Positions 1 to 6,391 of a stretch of 9,691 nt of DNA are shown here, one piece after another (position 1 is the first letter of the stretch; every line of letters starts with the position of its first letter). The notes below the pieces were generated by a model. That model ran no database searches. It worked only from the letters and a program-made list of their open reading frames with translations, and was not told the DNA's origin. The translations under genes and the position numbers were made by a program. This DNA comes from Synergistaceae bacterium (GTDB lineage: Bacteria > Synergistota > Synergistia > Synergistales > Aminobacteriaceae), in contig JAISSA010000215.1 in the NCBI GenBank assembly GCA_031273365.1, positions 1 to 9,691 on the forward strand. Direction: 5' to 3'.

Positions 1-1197
1 GAGCTGCGGGATGTCTTCAGACTGCTGGGCCTGCACCTGAAAAAGAACATCATCATCGACCCGTCGCTTCCGCCCGCGCTGGTGACGATGACGGTCAGGA
101 ACGTTCCCCTCAGCGAGGCGTTCAATTATCTGATGAGAACCTACGACATCAGCTATGAGCTGATGGGCAAGGATACGATCATCGTCGGAACGACCGAGGG
201 GATGTCGAAGGTGTCGGGCAAGGAGGAAACGAGGGCGTTTCGCGTTGCGTACGCCGACCCTGAGGCCCTGGCGACTCTTCTGACCAAGCTGACGAAACTC
301 GACGCGGACAGACTGATCGTCGATCCGCGCCTTCGCACGATTTACGCGACCTCTCATCCGACGAAGCTGGAGGAAATCGCCATCGTCATTCAGAAAGTGG
401 ATCATCCGGGCCAGCAGGTCATGTTGCACGCCCGAATCGTGCAGTTCAACGAGGGGGATTCCCTGCAGGTCGAAAATACCCTCAACGCCGTTTACGATCA
501 CTGGTGGTTTTCCTACGCCCAGGGGCAGGGGAGCGGAGGATTTATCGACGACAGCCGGGTGGGGAGAAACTATACTCCTCCGACGGGCGCCATTTCGCCC
601 GTCGTGACCGATCTGCTGACGCCGATGCAGGGAACGTGGCGGGAGTTCGACATGGCGTTTCGCGCTCTGGAGGAGAAAACCAGCGCCAAAACGCTGGCAA
701 ACCCCTCGGTCATAACGATAGACGGGCAGGAAGCCACCATCAGCCTGACGGAGGATTATCCTTACATAACGGGCCGGGACGACGGAGGCAATGCCTCCTG
801 GGGTACGCTGACGGTGGGACCGCAGATGAGGATAACCCCCAAGGTGGGGCGGGATGGTGTTATTACGCTTAATCTTTTCCTGCAGACGGGCGATGTCACG
901 GGGTCAGTGGCGGGCAGTTTGGGAGAGACGATGCCCCAGACCGCTAACCGTACGGTGACGACGCAGGTGCGCGTCCGGGACGGCGAGCCCTTTGTCGTGG
1001 GCGGCCTTTTCAGGGAAGATCACACGAACAACAGGCTGCGTATCCCCGTGCTGGGGCAGTTGCCGCTTCTGGGAGAACTCTTCACCTACAGGACCAGGAA
1101 CACGACTAAAACTCAGGTCGTTATGTTGGTCGTTCCTTATATCCTGAGCACCCCGGACGCCGCCATCGACCAGGAAAGGGTCATGTATCGGCAGTAA
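1..1197 (+). CDS. Secretin (PilQ/GspD-like), 3' part, truncated by left edge
   Basis: This is an outer-membrane secretin, the multimeric pore for a type IV pilus or type II secretion machine. The frame is open from base 1, so the gene begins upstream; the first Met codon (82) is internal. About 398 residues are visible. Residues 1-62 resemble the STN/N0 domain (ELRDVFRLLGLHLKKNIIID). Residues 78-140 resemble an N1 ring domain ending in LEEIAIVIQKVDHPGQQV. From about residue 205 comes the secretin core: LANPSVITIDGQEATI, then the barrel-tip signature IPVLGQLPLLGELF and the closing strand QVVMLVVPYIL. A glycine-rich stretch (AQGQGSGGF) lies between N1 and the core. No pilus genes are in view, so PilQ versus GspD cannot be settled; the short run after the core and the lack of a visible S-domain do not decide it. 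The family call is secure. Confidence 0.93.
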   Translation, partial: ELRDVFRLLGLHLKKNIIIDPSLPPALVTMTVRNVPLSEAFNYLMRTYDISYELMGKDTIIVGTTEGMSKVSGKEETRAFRVAYADPEALATLLTKLTKLDADRLIVDPRLRTIYATSHPTKLEEIAIVIQKVDHPGQQVMLHARIVQFNEGDSLQVENTLNAVYDHWWFSYAQGQGSGGFIDDSRVGRNYTPPTGAISPVVTDLLTPMQGTWREFDMAFRALEEKTSAKTLANPSVITIDGQEATISLTEDYPYITGRDDGGNASWGTLTVGPQMRITPKVGRDGVITLNLFLQTGDVTGSVAGSLGETMPQTANRTVTTQVRVRDGEPFVVGGLFREDHTNNRLRIPVLGQLPLLGELFTYRTRNTTKTQVVMLVVPYILSTPDAAIDQERVMYRQ

Positions 1198-1261
1198 TCC
1201 AATAACAGTTTCCGGGCTTTTTATGATTCCGTTGTTTTATATGAAAGGGCGGGAAGTAAGG

Positions 1262-1267
1262 TATAAT
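1262..1267 (+). promoter_or_regulatory. Probable -10 box of the efp cluster promoter
   Basis: A perfect TATAAT lies in the 173-bp spacer between the secretin stop and the efp start, about 104 bp ahead of the efp start codon. No convincing -35 box stands at 16-18 bp; the nearest TTG-containing hexamer (TTGTTT, 1232-1237) is 24 bp away, and there is no extended TGn. The rest of the spacer (1198-1370) shows no clear terminator for the secretin gene. The role is inferred from position and match only. Confidence 0.45.
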
Positions 1268-1370
1268 ACTACCTGACTTTTCGCCCTTTTCGCGACGAAG
1301 ACCGGCGAATGACGTGAACCGGGTGCAGGGGCGGATTTTTTATCGTGGGTCAATAATGGAGGCGTTGGGC

Positions 1371-1952
1371 ATGGCACAGGTAGTGGATACCACCGATTTT
1401 TATGTGGGTTTGAAGTTCAGGTGGCAGGACGCCATATGGGAAATCGAGGAATTCGACCACCATAAGATGGGACGTGGCGGCGCCGTCGTTCGAACGAAGC
1501 TGCGCAACGTGGAGACGGGGTCTGCCGTCGAAAATTCCTTCAAGCCCGGTGAAAAATTCGAGCGCGTCATTTATGAGGACAAACCGGCCCAGTTCAGCTA
1601 TAAGGACGGAGACGACTACGTCTTCATGGATCTGGCGACGTACGACCAGCTGACGATTTCTCCCGGAGCGCTGGGCGATGCCACGAAGTACCTGGTCGAC
1701 AACATGGAGATCAAAATCGAGGTTTTCGAGGGTAAAATCATGGGAATAGAACTTCCCAAAAGCGTCGTGCTGAAGGTGGTGGATACGCCTCCCAGCTTCA
1801 GAGGGGACACCGTCTCGGGGGGCGGCAAGCCGGCCGTCCTCGAAACGGGGATAACGGTAACGGTTCCTGTTTTTGTCGAACCCGACGAGTATGTCGTCGT
1901 CGATACGCGAACGGGGCTGTATCTGGAACGTGCAAAAAAGCAGGGGGTGTGA
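1371..1952 (+). CDS. efp: Elongation factor P
   Basis: EF-P binds between the P and E sites of the ribosome and relieves stalling at consecutive prolines. The 193-residue product has the three-domain layout: domain I with DFYVGLKF and the loop DHHKMGRGGAVVRTKLRN (residues 29-46), domain II with VFMDLATYDQLTI, and the C-terminal signature VDTRTGLYLERA. The chosen ATG has GGAGG at 1358-1362, eight bases upstream. An in-frame GTG at 1314 would add 19 unlike-family residues and lacks a good ribosome binding site. The residue at the tip, where E. coli has the beta-lysylated Lys34, is Arg35, in the context KMGRGGAVV, which recalls the rhamnosylated-arginine type (KSGRNAAVV in Pseudomonas). No modification enzyme is encoded in the window. 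It is the first gene of the cluster reaching to xseA. Confidence 0.97.
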   Translation: MAQVVDTTDFYVGLKFRWQDAIWEIEEFDHHKMGRGGAVVRTKLRNVETGSAVENSFKPGEKFERVIYEDKPAQFSYKDGDDYVFMDLATYDQLTISPGALGDATKYLVDNMEIKIEVFEGKIMGIELPKSVVLKVVDTPPSFRGDTVSGGGKPAVLETGITVTVPVFVEPDEYVVVDTRTGLYLERAKKQGV

Positions 1953-1955
1953 GAT

Positions 1956-2381
1956 TTGAATTCCAGGGAACGGATTGCCTACCTCAGAGGGCTTCTTGAT
2001 TCCATGCCCCGGGACGAAAAGGAAAACAAAATCTATTTCGGCATGGTCGAAGCGCTGGACGCCCTCGCTTCGGAGCTGGCCGAGCAGGGGAAGCTCATCG
2101 ATCTGCAGCGGAAGGATTACGAGGGACTCCTGGACGAAGTGGGCGACCTTCAGGATGCCGTTTACGAGCTGGAGGAGGTTGTGGGCGCGGACTCCGGGGG
2201 TCCGGATGACGACGAGGAAGACGACGAAGATGACGACGCCATGGAGGATTTGACCGAGAGTTATATTTCCATGACCTGTCCGTCCTGCGCTTATTCCTTT
2301 TACTACAGATACGAGGAAGGCAGAGAGGGCGAGAAACTCGTTTGCCCCAATTGCGGGGAGGAATTCAGCCGTACGATGTGA
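1956..2381 (+). CDS. Coiled-coil and zinc-ribbon protein, CD1247 N-terminal-domain-like
   Basis: This is a small cytoplasmic protein of 141 residues and unknown function. Residues 1-75 are predicted helical and probably coiled coil (RERIAYLRGLLDSM, then LLDEVGDLQDAVYELEEV). Residues 84-98 are an almost purely acidic linker. Residues 108-133 form a zinc-ribbon pattern with C108-x2-C111 and C130-x2-C133. From memory, the layout matches the CD1247 N-terminal-domain proteins that sit next to efp in clostridia; that assignment is not checked. It starts at TTG only three bases after the efp stop, with AGGGGGTG (1942-1949) as ribosome binding site inside the end of efp, so the two genes are likely translationally coupled. 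A role linked to translation or to the Asp23 protein downstream is only guilt by association. Confidence 0.85.
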   Translation: MNSRERIAYLRGLLDSMPRDEKENKIYFGMVEALDALASELAEQGKLIDLQRKDYEGLLDEVGDLQDAVYELEEVVGADSGGPDDDEEDDEDDDAMEDLTESYISMTCPSCAYSFYYRYEEGREGEKLVCPNCGEEFSRTM

Positions 2382-2423
2382 CCTTTGTCAATTTATCTGT
2401 AAGGATTCGGGGAGGAGAAAAAA

Positions 2424-2894
2424 GTGGATCAGAATGTCGAAGGGAAAAATGCGGCGACGGACGCCGTGCAGGCTAAGGGACAGTTCGAGGGGAGTTTTCA
2501 CATATCCAACGACGTGATTATCGAGCTGGCGAAGAAGGTGATCCTCGGGATTCCCAATATCCAGACGGCCAACATGGGGATCGCCTCGAAGTTTGCTATC
2601 GGACGTAAAAGCGGCGACGGGATTCGCGTTTCCGTAGAGGATGGGAAAATTCCCGCCATAACGGTAGACGCTTATATCCTTGTCAAATATGGGCAGCGCA
2701 TTCCCGACCTGGCCTGGGACGTCCAGGAGAAACTGAAGGCCAATCTGGAACGTTACACGGGGTACATCGTCACGGCGGTGAACATAAACGTGCAGGGCAT
2801 TTATCTGGATGAGCCCCAGACCGTTTCCGAGCTTTCTTCCGAAAAGGACGACGCTGACAACGTTCCCGTCGCGGGGGTCGAGACGGAAGAATAG
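2424..2894 (+). CDS. Asp23/Gls24 family envelope-stress protein
   Basis: The 156-residue protein belongs to the Asp23/Gls24 (DUF322) family, small cytoplasmic proteins that in Gram-positive bacteria assemble at the membrane through AmaP and are linked to cell-envelope or alkaline stress. Family features are visible in order: the start of the fold GSFHISNDVIIELAKKVI (residues 24-41), the central strand ITVDAYILVKYGQRIPDL, the helix WDVQEKLKANLERYTGY, and the closing strand VTAVNINVQGIYL. The tail (residues 136-156) is acidic and probably disordered. Start is GTG, with GGAGGAG at 2411-2417 six bases upstream. The gene lies 42 bp after the zinc-ribbon gene and 99 bp before the small membrane protein gene, which could be its anchor. 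The family call is firm; the physiological role in a diderm is not established by sequence. Confidence 0.92.
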   Translation: MDQNVEGKNAATDAVQAKGQFEGSFHISNDVIIELAKKVILGIPNIQTANMGIASKFAIGRKSGDGIRVSVEDGKIPAITVDAYILVKYGQRIPDLAWDVQEKLKANLERYTGYIVTAVNINVQGIYLDEPQTVSELSSEKDDADNVPVAGVETEE

Positions 2895-2993
2895 CGCAGA
2901 AAGGCGATTCTCATGGGGCGTGGGGGACAGGCGGGTGTCGTATTTTAAAACCTGAAGTCAAGGTGGGTAAACAACCCCTGGGAGTGATGAATC

Positions 2994-3473
2994 ATGTATT
3001 TTTTGTGGAAACGAACTCCTCATGGCAGCATAAGAGTATCCTGTAACGGGCTTTCCGGTTTTATCGATCGTATTTTAGCCGAAAAATCCCGCTGTCGTGG
3101 TTTGTCGCTTGCAGAAGGAGACAGCGCGTCGGTCACGCTTGTTTTATCCTCGGAGGATCCCGTCTCGGCGGGGCATCTGGTCGAGGAGAGGCTATCCGCC
3201 ATCGTCGCGCCGCTGGGTTTTTGCGTCAACGTCATCTGGGTGGACAGAGGGAGGCCGGAGGCCGAATGGTGCGAAACCCTTTCGTCCCTGTACCAGACTC
3301 CGTGGTTCTGGATGGTGCTTGTCTCCATGACGGCGCTGATCGTTATCGCGGGGCCGAAGGGCTTTTTCTGGACTCTTTTCTGGGGGACGGTCGCGTGGTT
3401 TGTCGCGAGGCTGGTAATTTCCATGCTATTGAGAAAAAGGTTGGGTTTTTTCCTGCCGGTCGTTCGGAGGTAA
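2994..3473 (+). CDS. Small membrane protein, possible Asp23 membrane partner (AmaP-like)
   Basis: The 159-residue protein is not recognised with confidence. Residues 12-85 are soluble and show the same order of elements as the Asp23 fold: strand, helix (GFIDRILAEKS), strand (SVTLVLSS), helix (AGHLVEERLSAIVAPLG) and strand (CVNVIWVDRG). Residues 103-120 and 123-146 are two hydrophobic segments separated by GPKG, predicting a membrane hairpin, and the protein ends in a basic tail (RKR...RR). The ATG has GGAG at 2981-2984, nine bases upstream. It stands between the Asp23 gene and nusB, the place where AmaP-type anchors occur in Firmicutes, so a role in anchoring Asp23 is a reasonable inference. 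The 99-bp gap before it shows no clear promoter. It is a real gene by position, ribosome binding site and tight spacing to nusB. Confidence 0.75.
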   Translation: MYFLWKRTPHGSIRVSCNGLSGFIDRILAEKSRCRGLSLAEGDSASVTLVLSSEDPVSAGHLVEERLSAIVAPLGFCVNVIWVDRGRPEAEWCETLSSLYQTPWFWMVLVSMTALIVIAGPKGFFWTLFWGTVAWFVARLVISMLLRKRLGFFLPVVRR

Positions 3474-3480
3474 TCTTTTT

Positions 3481-3987
3481 TTGACAAAATCGCCTGTCGC
3501 GCAAAATCGTCATCGCTCCCGGGAGCTGGCGGTGCAGTTTTTGTATTCGCTGGATACCCGTCCCGGTCAGGCCCTCGACGCAAGCGCGGATATCTTTGTC
3601 TCCGAGTGCGGTTTTGCCTCCGGGGAGAGCGCGGAAGTGCGGGCATATATGCTTTTCCTTGTCCGGGGAACCTGGAAGCAATGCCCGGAGATCGACAATA
3701 TGATGCGCAGGGTGGTCACGGGCTGGCGCCCGGAGCGGATGGTCGCCGTGGACAGGGCTGTTCTTCGTCTGGCCGTTTTTGAGGGGTTCCTCGAGAAAAA
3801 GGTTCCCTTTGCCGTGGCGATTTCCGAGGCGGTAGAGCTGGCGCGGGCGTTCGGCACCGAGGAGTCGGGCAAATTCGTCAACGGCGTCCTGGCGCGGGTG
3901 ATGCGTTCTGTAGCGGGGAGGGACGAAGCTGACGAGAGAACGAACAACGCAGTTGCGGATACCGAGGTCTCAGCTGACCGTCGATGA
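3481..3987 (+). CDS. nusB: Transcription antitermination factor NusB
   Basis: NusB is an all-helical RNA-binding protein that, with NusE (ribosomal protein S10), binds boxA RNA and supports antitermination of rRNA transcription. The 168-residue product shows the N-terminal RNA-binding motif HRSRELAVQFLYSLD (residues 11-25), the helix MVAVDRAVLRLAVFE, the segment VPFAVAISEAVELARAFGTEESGKFVNGVLARV (residues about 109-141), and a basic N-terminus. Start is TTG, with GGAGG at 3466-3470 overlapping the end of the preceding gene; the intergenic gap is seven bases. After the usual family end (about residue 143) there is a hydrophilic extension of about 25 residues, and the DNA for that extension also holds the start of xseA. 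The tail may therefore exist mainly because of the overlap. Confidence 0.96.
   Translation: MTKSPVAQNRHRSRELAVQFLYSLDTRPGQALDASADIFVSECGFASGESAEVRAYMLFLVRGTWKQCPEIDNMMRRVVTGWRPERMVAVDRAVLRLAVFEGFLEKKVPFAVAISEAVELARAFGTEESGKFVNGVLARVMRSVAGRDEADERTNNAVADTEVSADRR
3915..3922 (+). promoter_or_regulatory. Strong ribosome binding site bearing on the xseA start
   Basis: GGGGAGGG inside the end of nusB is the best Shine-Dalgarno match near xseA. It is six bases ahead of an in-frame CTG (3929), but 30 bases ahead of the TTG at 3953. No ATG or GTG in the xseA frame lies between them. Either xseA starts at a CTG, adding eight residues, or the match is incidental to the nusB coding sequence. Confidence 0.45.
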
Positions 3988-5161
3988 GCTGACATTTTAC
4001 ATTCAGGGGATTTTTGCGTCTGACGTCACTCTGAAATCGGTGGTCGTCAGCGGGGAGATAGCGGAGTTCAAAAGACATACGAGCGGCCACTGCTACTTTA
4101 CCCTTCTGGGGGAAGAAAGCAGGGTCGCTTGTGCTGTTTTCAGGCAGTATGCCGGCTTTATTCCCAAATGGCCGGACAATGGCGATAAAGTCCTTGTCGA
4201 GGGCGGGGTCGGCATTTATCCACAAAGAGGCGTCTACCAGTTTTATGCCCGTCGCCTTGTCCCCGTCGGCGCCGGGGCCATCGATCGGGCGCGTCGGGAA
4301 CTCAGAGAACGACTCGAGAAGGAGGGGCTTTTTGCTCCGGAGCTGAAGCGCGCTTTGCCTCCATGGCCCCGAAAGGTCGCCCTGATAACCTCCGGCACGG
4401 GGGCTGCGGCGTGGGACGTCCTGCGCGTGGCGGAGCGCCGTTATCCGGCCTGTGCCGTCGTTGTCGTCGCCGCGCAGGTGCAGGGCGTCGAGGCTCCATT
4501 CGAAATCGAGCGGGCGCTGTCGCGCGTCGCCGCTGTTCCCGGCCTTGACTGCGTTTTGCTGGTACGGGGCGGGGGCAGCCGCGAAGATCTCGTCCCCTTC
4601 GACGACGAGCGCGTGGTGCGCGCCGTCCGCTCCTGCCCCGTTCCGGTCGTCAGCGGAGTGGGGCATGACGTCGACACGACGCTCTGCGACATGGCCGCGG
4701 ACCTGCGGGCCTCCACTCCCTCCGCCGCCGCGGAGCTGGTTTTTCCGAACGGAAAGGACCTCGAAGAGGGGCTTTCCGGAGTACGGGCTCGCCTGGCGTA
4801 TGCCGTCGGTCGGCAGATTTTCGCCTGCCATGCGCAGCTGGACCAGACGGAAAATCTCCTGGCGACCCGGATGCGGCGCGCCGTTCAGGGACTTGCCGGG
4901 CGTCTCGACGCACTCGAAAAGGGCGCGGCGTCCGCCGCGGCGCTCTGTCTCGCGGAGGGACGCAGGGCGCTGGCGGAGAGGGCGGCCCGCCTCGACGCGC
5001 TGTCGCCCCTTGCCGTGCTGGTCCGCGGTTTCGTGACCTGCGAGAGGAGCGGAGAACGCGCTCGATCGATCTGCGACCTCTCCGTGGGGGACCGCGTGGA
5101 GGTCCGTTTTGCGGATGGGACGGCGGGTGCCGTTGTGGACGAGATTTTACACGATACGTAA
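3953..5161 (+). CDS. xseA: Exodeoxyribonuclease VII large subunit
   Basis: XseA is the catalytic subunit of exonuclease VII, which degrades single-stranded DNA in both directions and acts with many copies of XseB. The 402-residue product begins with the OB-fold domain (residues 8-101; SGEIAEFKRHTSGHCYFTL), followed by the nuclease domain with KVALITSGTGAAAWDVL (141-157), the core motif VRGGGSREDLVPFDDE (204-219), and VVSGVGHDVDTTLCDMAADL (232-251) then RASTPSAAAEL. The C-terminal helical region ends with SPLAVLVRGF and a short beta element. Length is normal to slightly short. The first 35 bases overlap nusB out of frame, implying coupled translation. The start is uncertain: TTG at 3953 lacks a close ribosome binding site, whereas a CTG at 3929 has an excellent one. 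No xseB follows; the next gene is mtnA. Confidence 0.96.
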   Translation: MRIPRSQLTVDELTFYIQGIFASDVTLKSVVVSGEIAEFKRHTSGHCYFTLLGEESRVACAVFRQYAGFIPKWPDNGDKVLVEGGVGIYPQRGVYQFYARRLVPVGAGAIDRARRELRERLEKEGLFAPELKRALPPWPRKVALITSGTGAAAWDVLRVAERRYPACAVVVVAAQVQGVEAPFEIERALSRVAAVPGLDCVLLVRGGGSREDLVPFDDERVVRAVRSCPVPVVSGVGHDVDTTLCDMAADLRASTPSAAAELVFPNGKDLEEGLSGVRARLAYAVGRQIFACHAQLDQTENLLATRMRRAVQGLAGRLDALEKGAASAAALCLAEGRRALAERAARLDALSPLAVLVRGFVTCERSGERARSICDLSVGDRVEVRFADGTAGAVVDEILHDT

Positions 5162-5170
5162 AGAAGGGGT

Positions 5171-6169
5171 ATGGACGTGCTGCCGAACGCCATTGTATGG
5201 AACGCTCGAACGGGCGTGCTGGAGCTGCTGGATCAGCGGGCGCTGCCGGGGGTGGAGCGCTGTGTGGTCTGCCGGGATGCGGAAGAGGCGGCGCAGGCCA
5301 TCGAGAACATGACGGTGAGGGGCGCGCCGGCCATAGGGATCGCAGCGGCGTACGGCGTCGCGCTCGCCGCCCCCCGTGGACGCGAGGCCGTCGTTGCCGC
5401 CATGGAGCGACTTGCGCGCACCCGCCCCACGGCCGTCAACCTTTTTGGAGCGCTGTCGCGCATGAGGAGCCGCCTTGAAAGCGCGCCGAACGAGGCATTG
5501 CAGGAGTCGCTGCTGGATGAGGCCCGGCGGATTCACGACGGGGACGTGGAGGCCAACCGCAGGCTGGGCAGGCATGGGGCGGCGCTGCTGCCTCAGAAGG
5601 CCGCGGTGCTCACGCACTGCAACGCGGGCGCCATCGCGACGGGAGGACACGGGACGGCCCTCGGCATCCTGCGCTCCGCGCGCGAGGCCGGGAAGACGAT
5701 ACAGGTCTACGCCGACGAGACGCGCCCGCGTCTGCAGGGTGCGCGACTGACCGCCTGGGAGCTGGCGCGGGACGGCTTCGACGTGACGCTGATCTGCGAC
5801 GGCATGGCGGCGGCCCTGATGAAGGGGCGAAAGATCGACGCCGTCATCGTCGGGGCGGACCGCATCGCGGCGAACGGCGACACGGCCAACAAAACAGGGA
5901 CCTACATGCTGGCGATCGCGGCCGCCGCGCACGGGGTTCCCTTTTACGCGGCTGCGCCCCGAAGCACGCTGGACCCCTCCCTTCCGTCCGGGGCGGAAAT
6001 CCCGATAGAGGTCCGATCCGACCAGGAGGTGCGTCGTCTTTTTGACGGACAGAGCGTCCCCGAGGCCGTCAAAATCTGGAACCCCGCCTTCGACGTCACC
6101 CCGGCGGAACTGATAACCGCTATAATAACGGAAGACGGGGTCTTCAGGGCACCCTATCGTTTCGTATAG
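5171..6169 (+). CDS. mtnA: S-methyl-5-thioribose-1-phosphate isomerase
   Basis: MtnA converts 5-methylthioribose-1-phosphate to 5-methylthioribulose-1-phosphate in the recycling of methylthioadenosine from polyamine synthesis and radical SAM reactions. It belongs to the eIF2B-alpha-like fold. The 332-residue product shows MTVRGAPAIGIAAAYG (47-62), THCNAGAIATGG (148-159) with the presumed catalytic Cys150, ETRPRLQGARLTAWEL (183-198), and VIVGADRIAANGDTANK (225-241) with the presumed catalytic Asp230; both are offset by ten from C160/D240 of the Bacillus enzyme. NPAFDVTP lies near the end. The usual NKIGTY reads NKTGTY, a mild change. ATG 5171 has a purine-rich AAGAAGGGG very close upstream; GTG at 5177 would be better spaced, so the start may be two codons later. 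It begins nine bases after xseA and is probably cotranscribed. Its functional partners are the two genes downstream. Confidence 0.95.
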   Translation: MDVLPNAIVWNARTGVLELLDQRALPGVERCVVCRDAEEAAQAIENMTVRGAPAIGIAAAYGVALAAPRGREAVVAAMERLARTRPTAVNLFGALSRMRSRLESAPNEALQESLLDEARRIHDGDVEANRRLGRHGAALLPQKAAVLTHCNAGAIATGGHGTALGILRSAREAGKTIQVYADETRPRLQGARLTAWELARDGFDVTLICDGMAAALMKGRKIDAVIVGADRIAANGDTANKTGTYMLAIAAAAHGVPFYAAAPRSTLDPSLPSGAEIPIEVRSDQEVRRLFDGQSVPEAVKIWNPAFDVTPAELITAIITEDGVFRAPYRFV

Positions 6170-6282
6170 TGAATTGAAGTAAAAGGCCTAAAGTTAGAAT
6201 AGCTCAAAACAGTTTTTTAAAGGGTTTAACTCATTTTTACCAGTACGTCCTTTTGTTAAAGCACTATATCCTGAAGATTAAC

Positions 6283-6330
6283 GGGGTCAGGGGACGCGTC
6301 CCCTGCGGGGTGTGGGGCAGAGCCCCGCAG
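6283..6330. repeat. GC-rich double-palindrome intergenic element
   Basis: Within the 222-bp AT-rich spacer between mtnA and ahcY sits a sharply GC-rich block. CAGGGGACGCGTCCCCTG (6288-6305) is a perfect 18-base palindrome. Overlapping its end, CTGCGGGG (6303-6310) pairs with CCCCGCAG (6323-6330), and inside that GGGGC (6314-6318) pairs with GCCCC (6322-6326) as an alternative fold. The block is followed by CTTTTGC, not by a long T-run, so it is a poor intrinsic terminator. It resembles the GC-rich tandem-hairpin elements dispersed in intergenic spacers of many bacteria; being multi-copy is a prediction. The rest of the spacer (6170-6282 and 6331-6378) shows no gene and no convincing promoter or riboswitch. 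Confidence 0.75.
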
Positions 6331-6378
6331 CTTTTGCTTAAGTCCTGGTTTTTATATTGCATGTTTGTATATTGTTAT

Positions 6379-6384
6379 GGAGGG
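6379..6384 (+). promoter_or_regulatory. Ribosome binding site fixing the ahcY-family start
   Basis: GGAGGG stands seven bases before GTG 6392. The in-frame ATG at 6377 overlaps this site and has no purine-rich sequence ahead of it, and the TTG at 6365 likewise has none, so GTG 6392 is preferred. Confidence 0.7.
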
Positions 6385-6391
6385 ATCGGTT

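Noticed and set aside
1314..1370. An upstream GTG giving EF-P a 19-residue extension
   Set aside because: EF-P proteins normally begin just before the DFxxGL motif, and the GGAGG site at 1358-1362 is correctly placed for ATG 1371.
2895..2993. A short hairpin (GGGT / ACCC, about 2965-2977) ahead of the small membrane protein gene
   Set aside because: Only four base pairs, easily by chance, with no T-run or other regulatory sign.
3878..4831. A 317-codon minus-strand open frame opposite nusB/xseA
   Set aside because: Antisense shadow of xseA, with no ribosome binding site or family resemblance noted.
5147..5932. A 261-codon minus-strand open frame opposite mtnA
   Set aside because: Antisense shadow of a well-supported mtnA gene.
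6170..6391. A SAM or SAH riboswitch ahead of the AhcY-family gene
   Set aside because: The leader has strong palindromes, but I cannot recognise the conserved core of any known SAM or SAH riboswitch class; a covariance-model search would be decisive.
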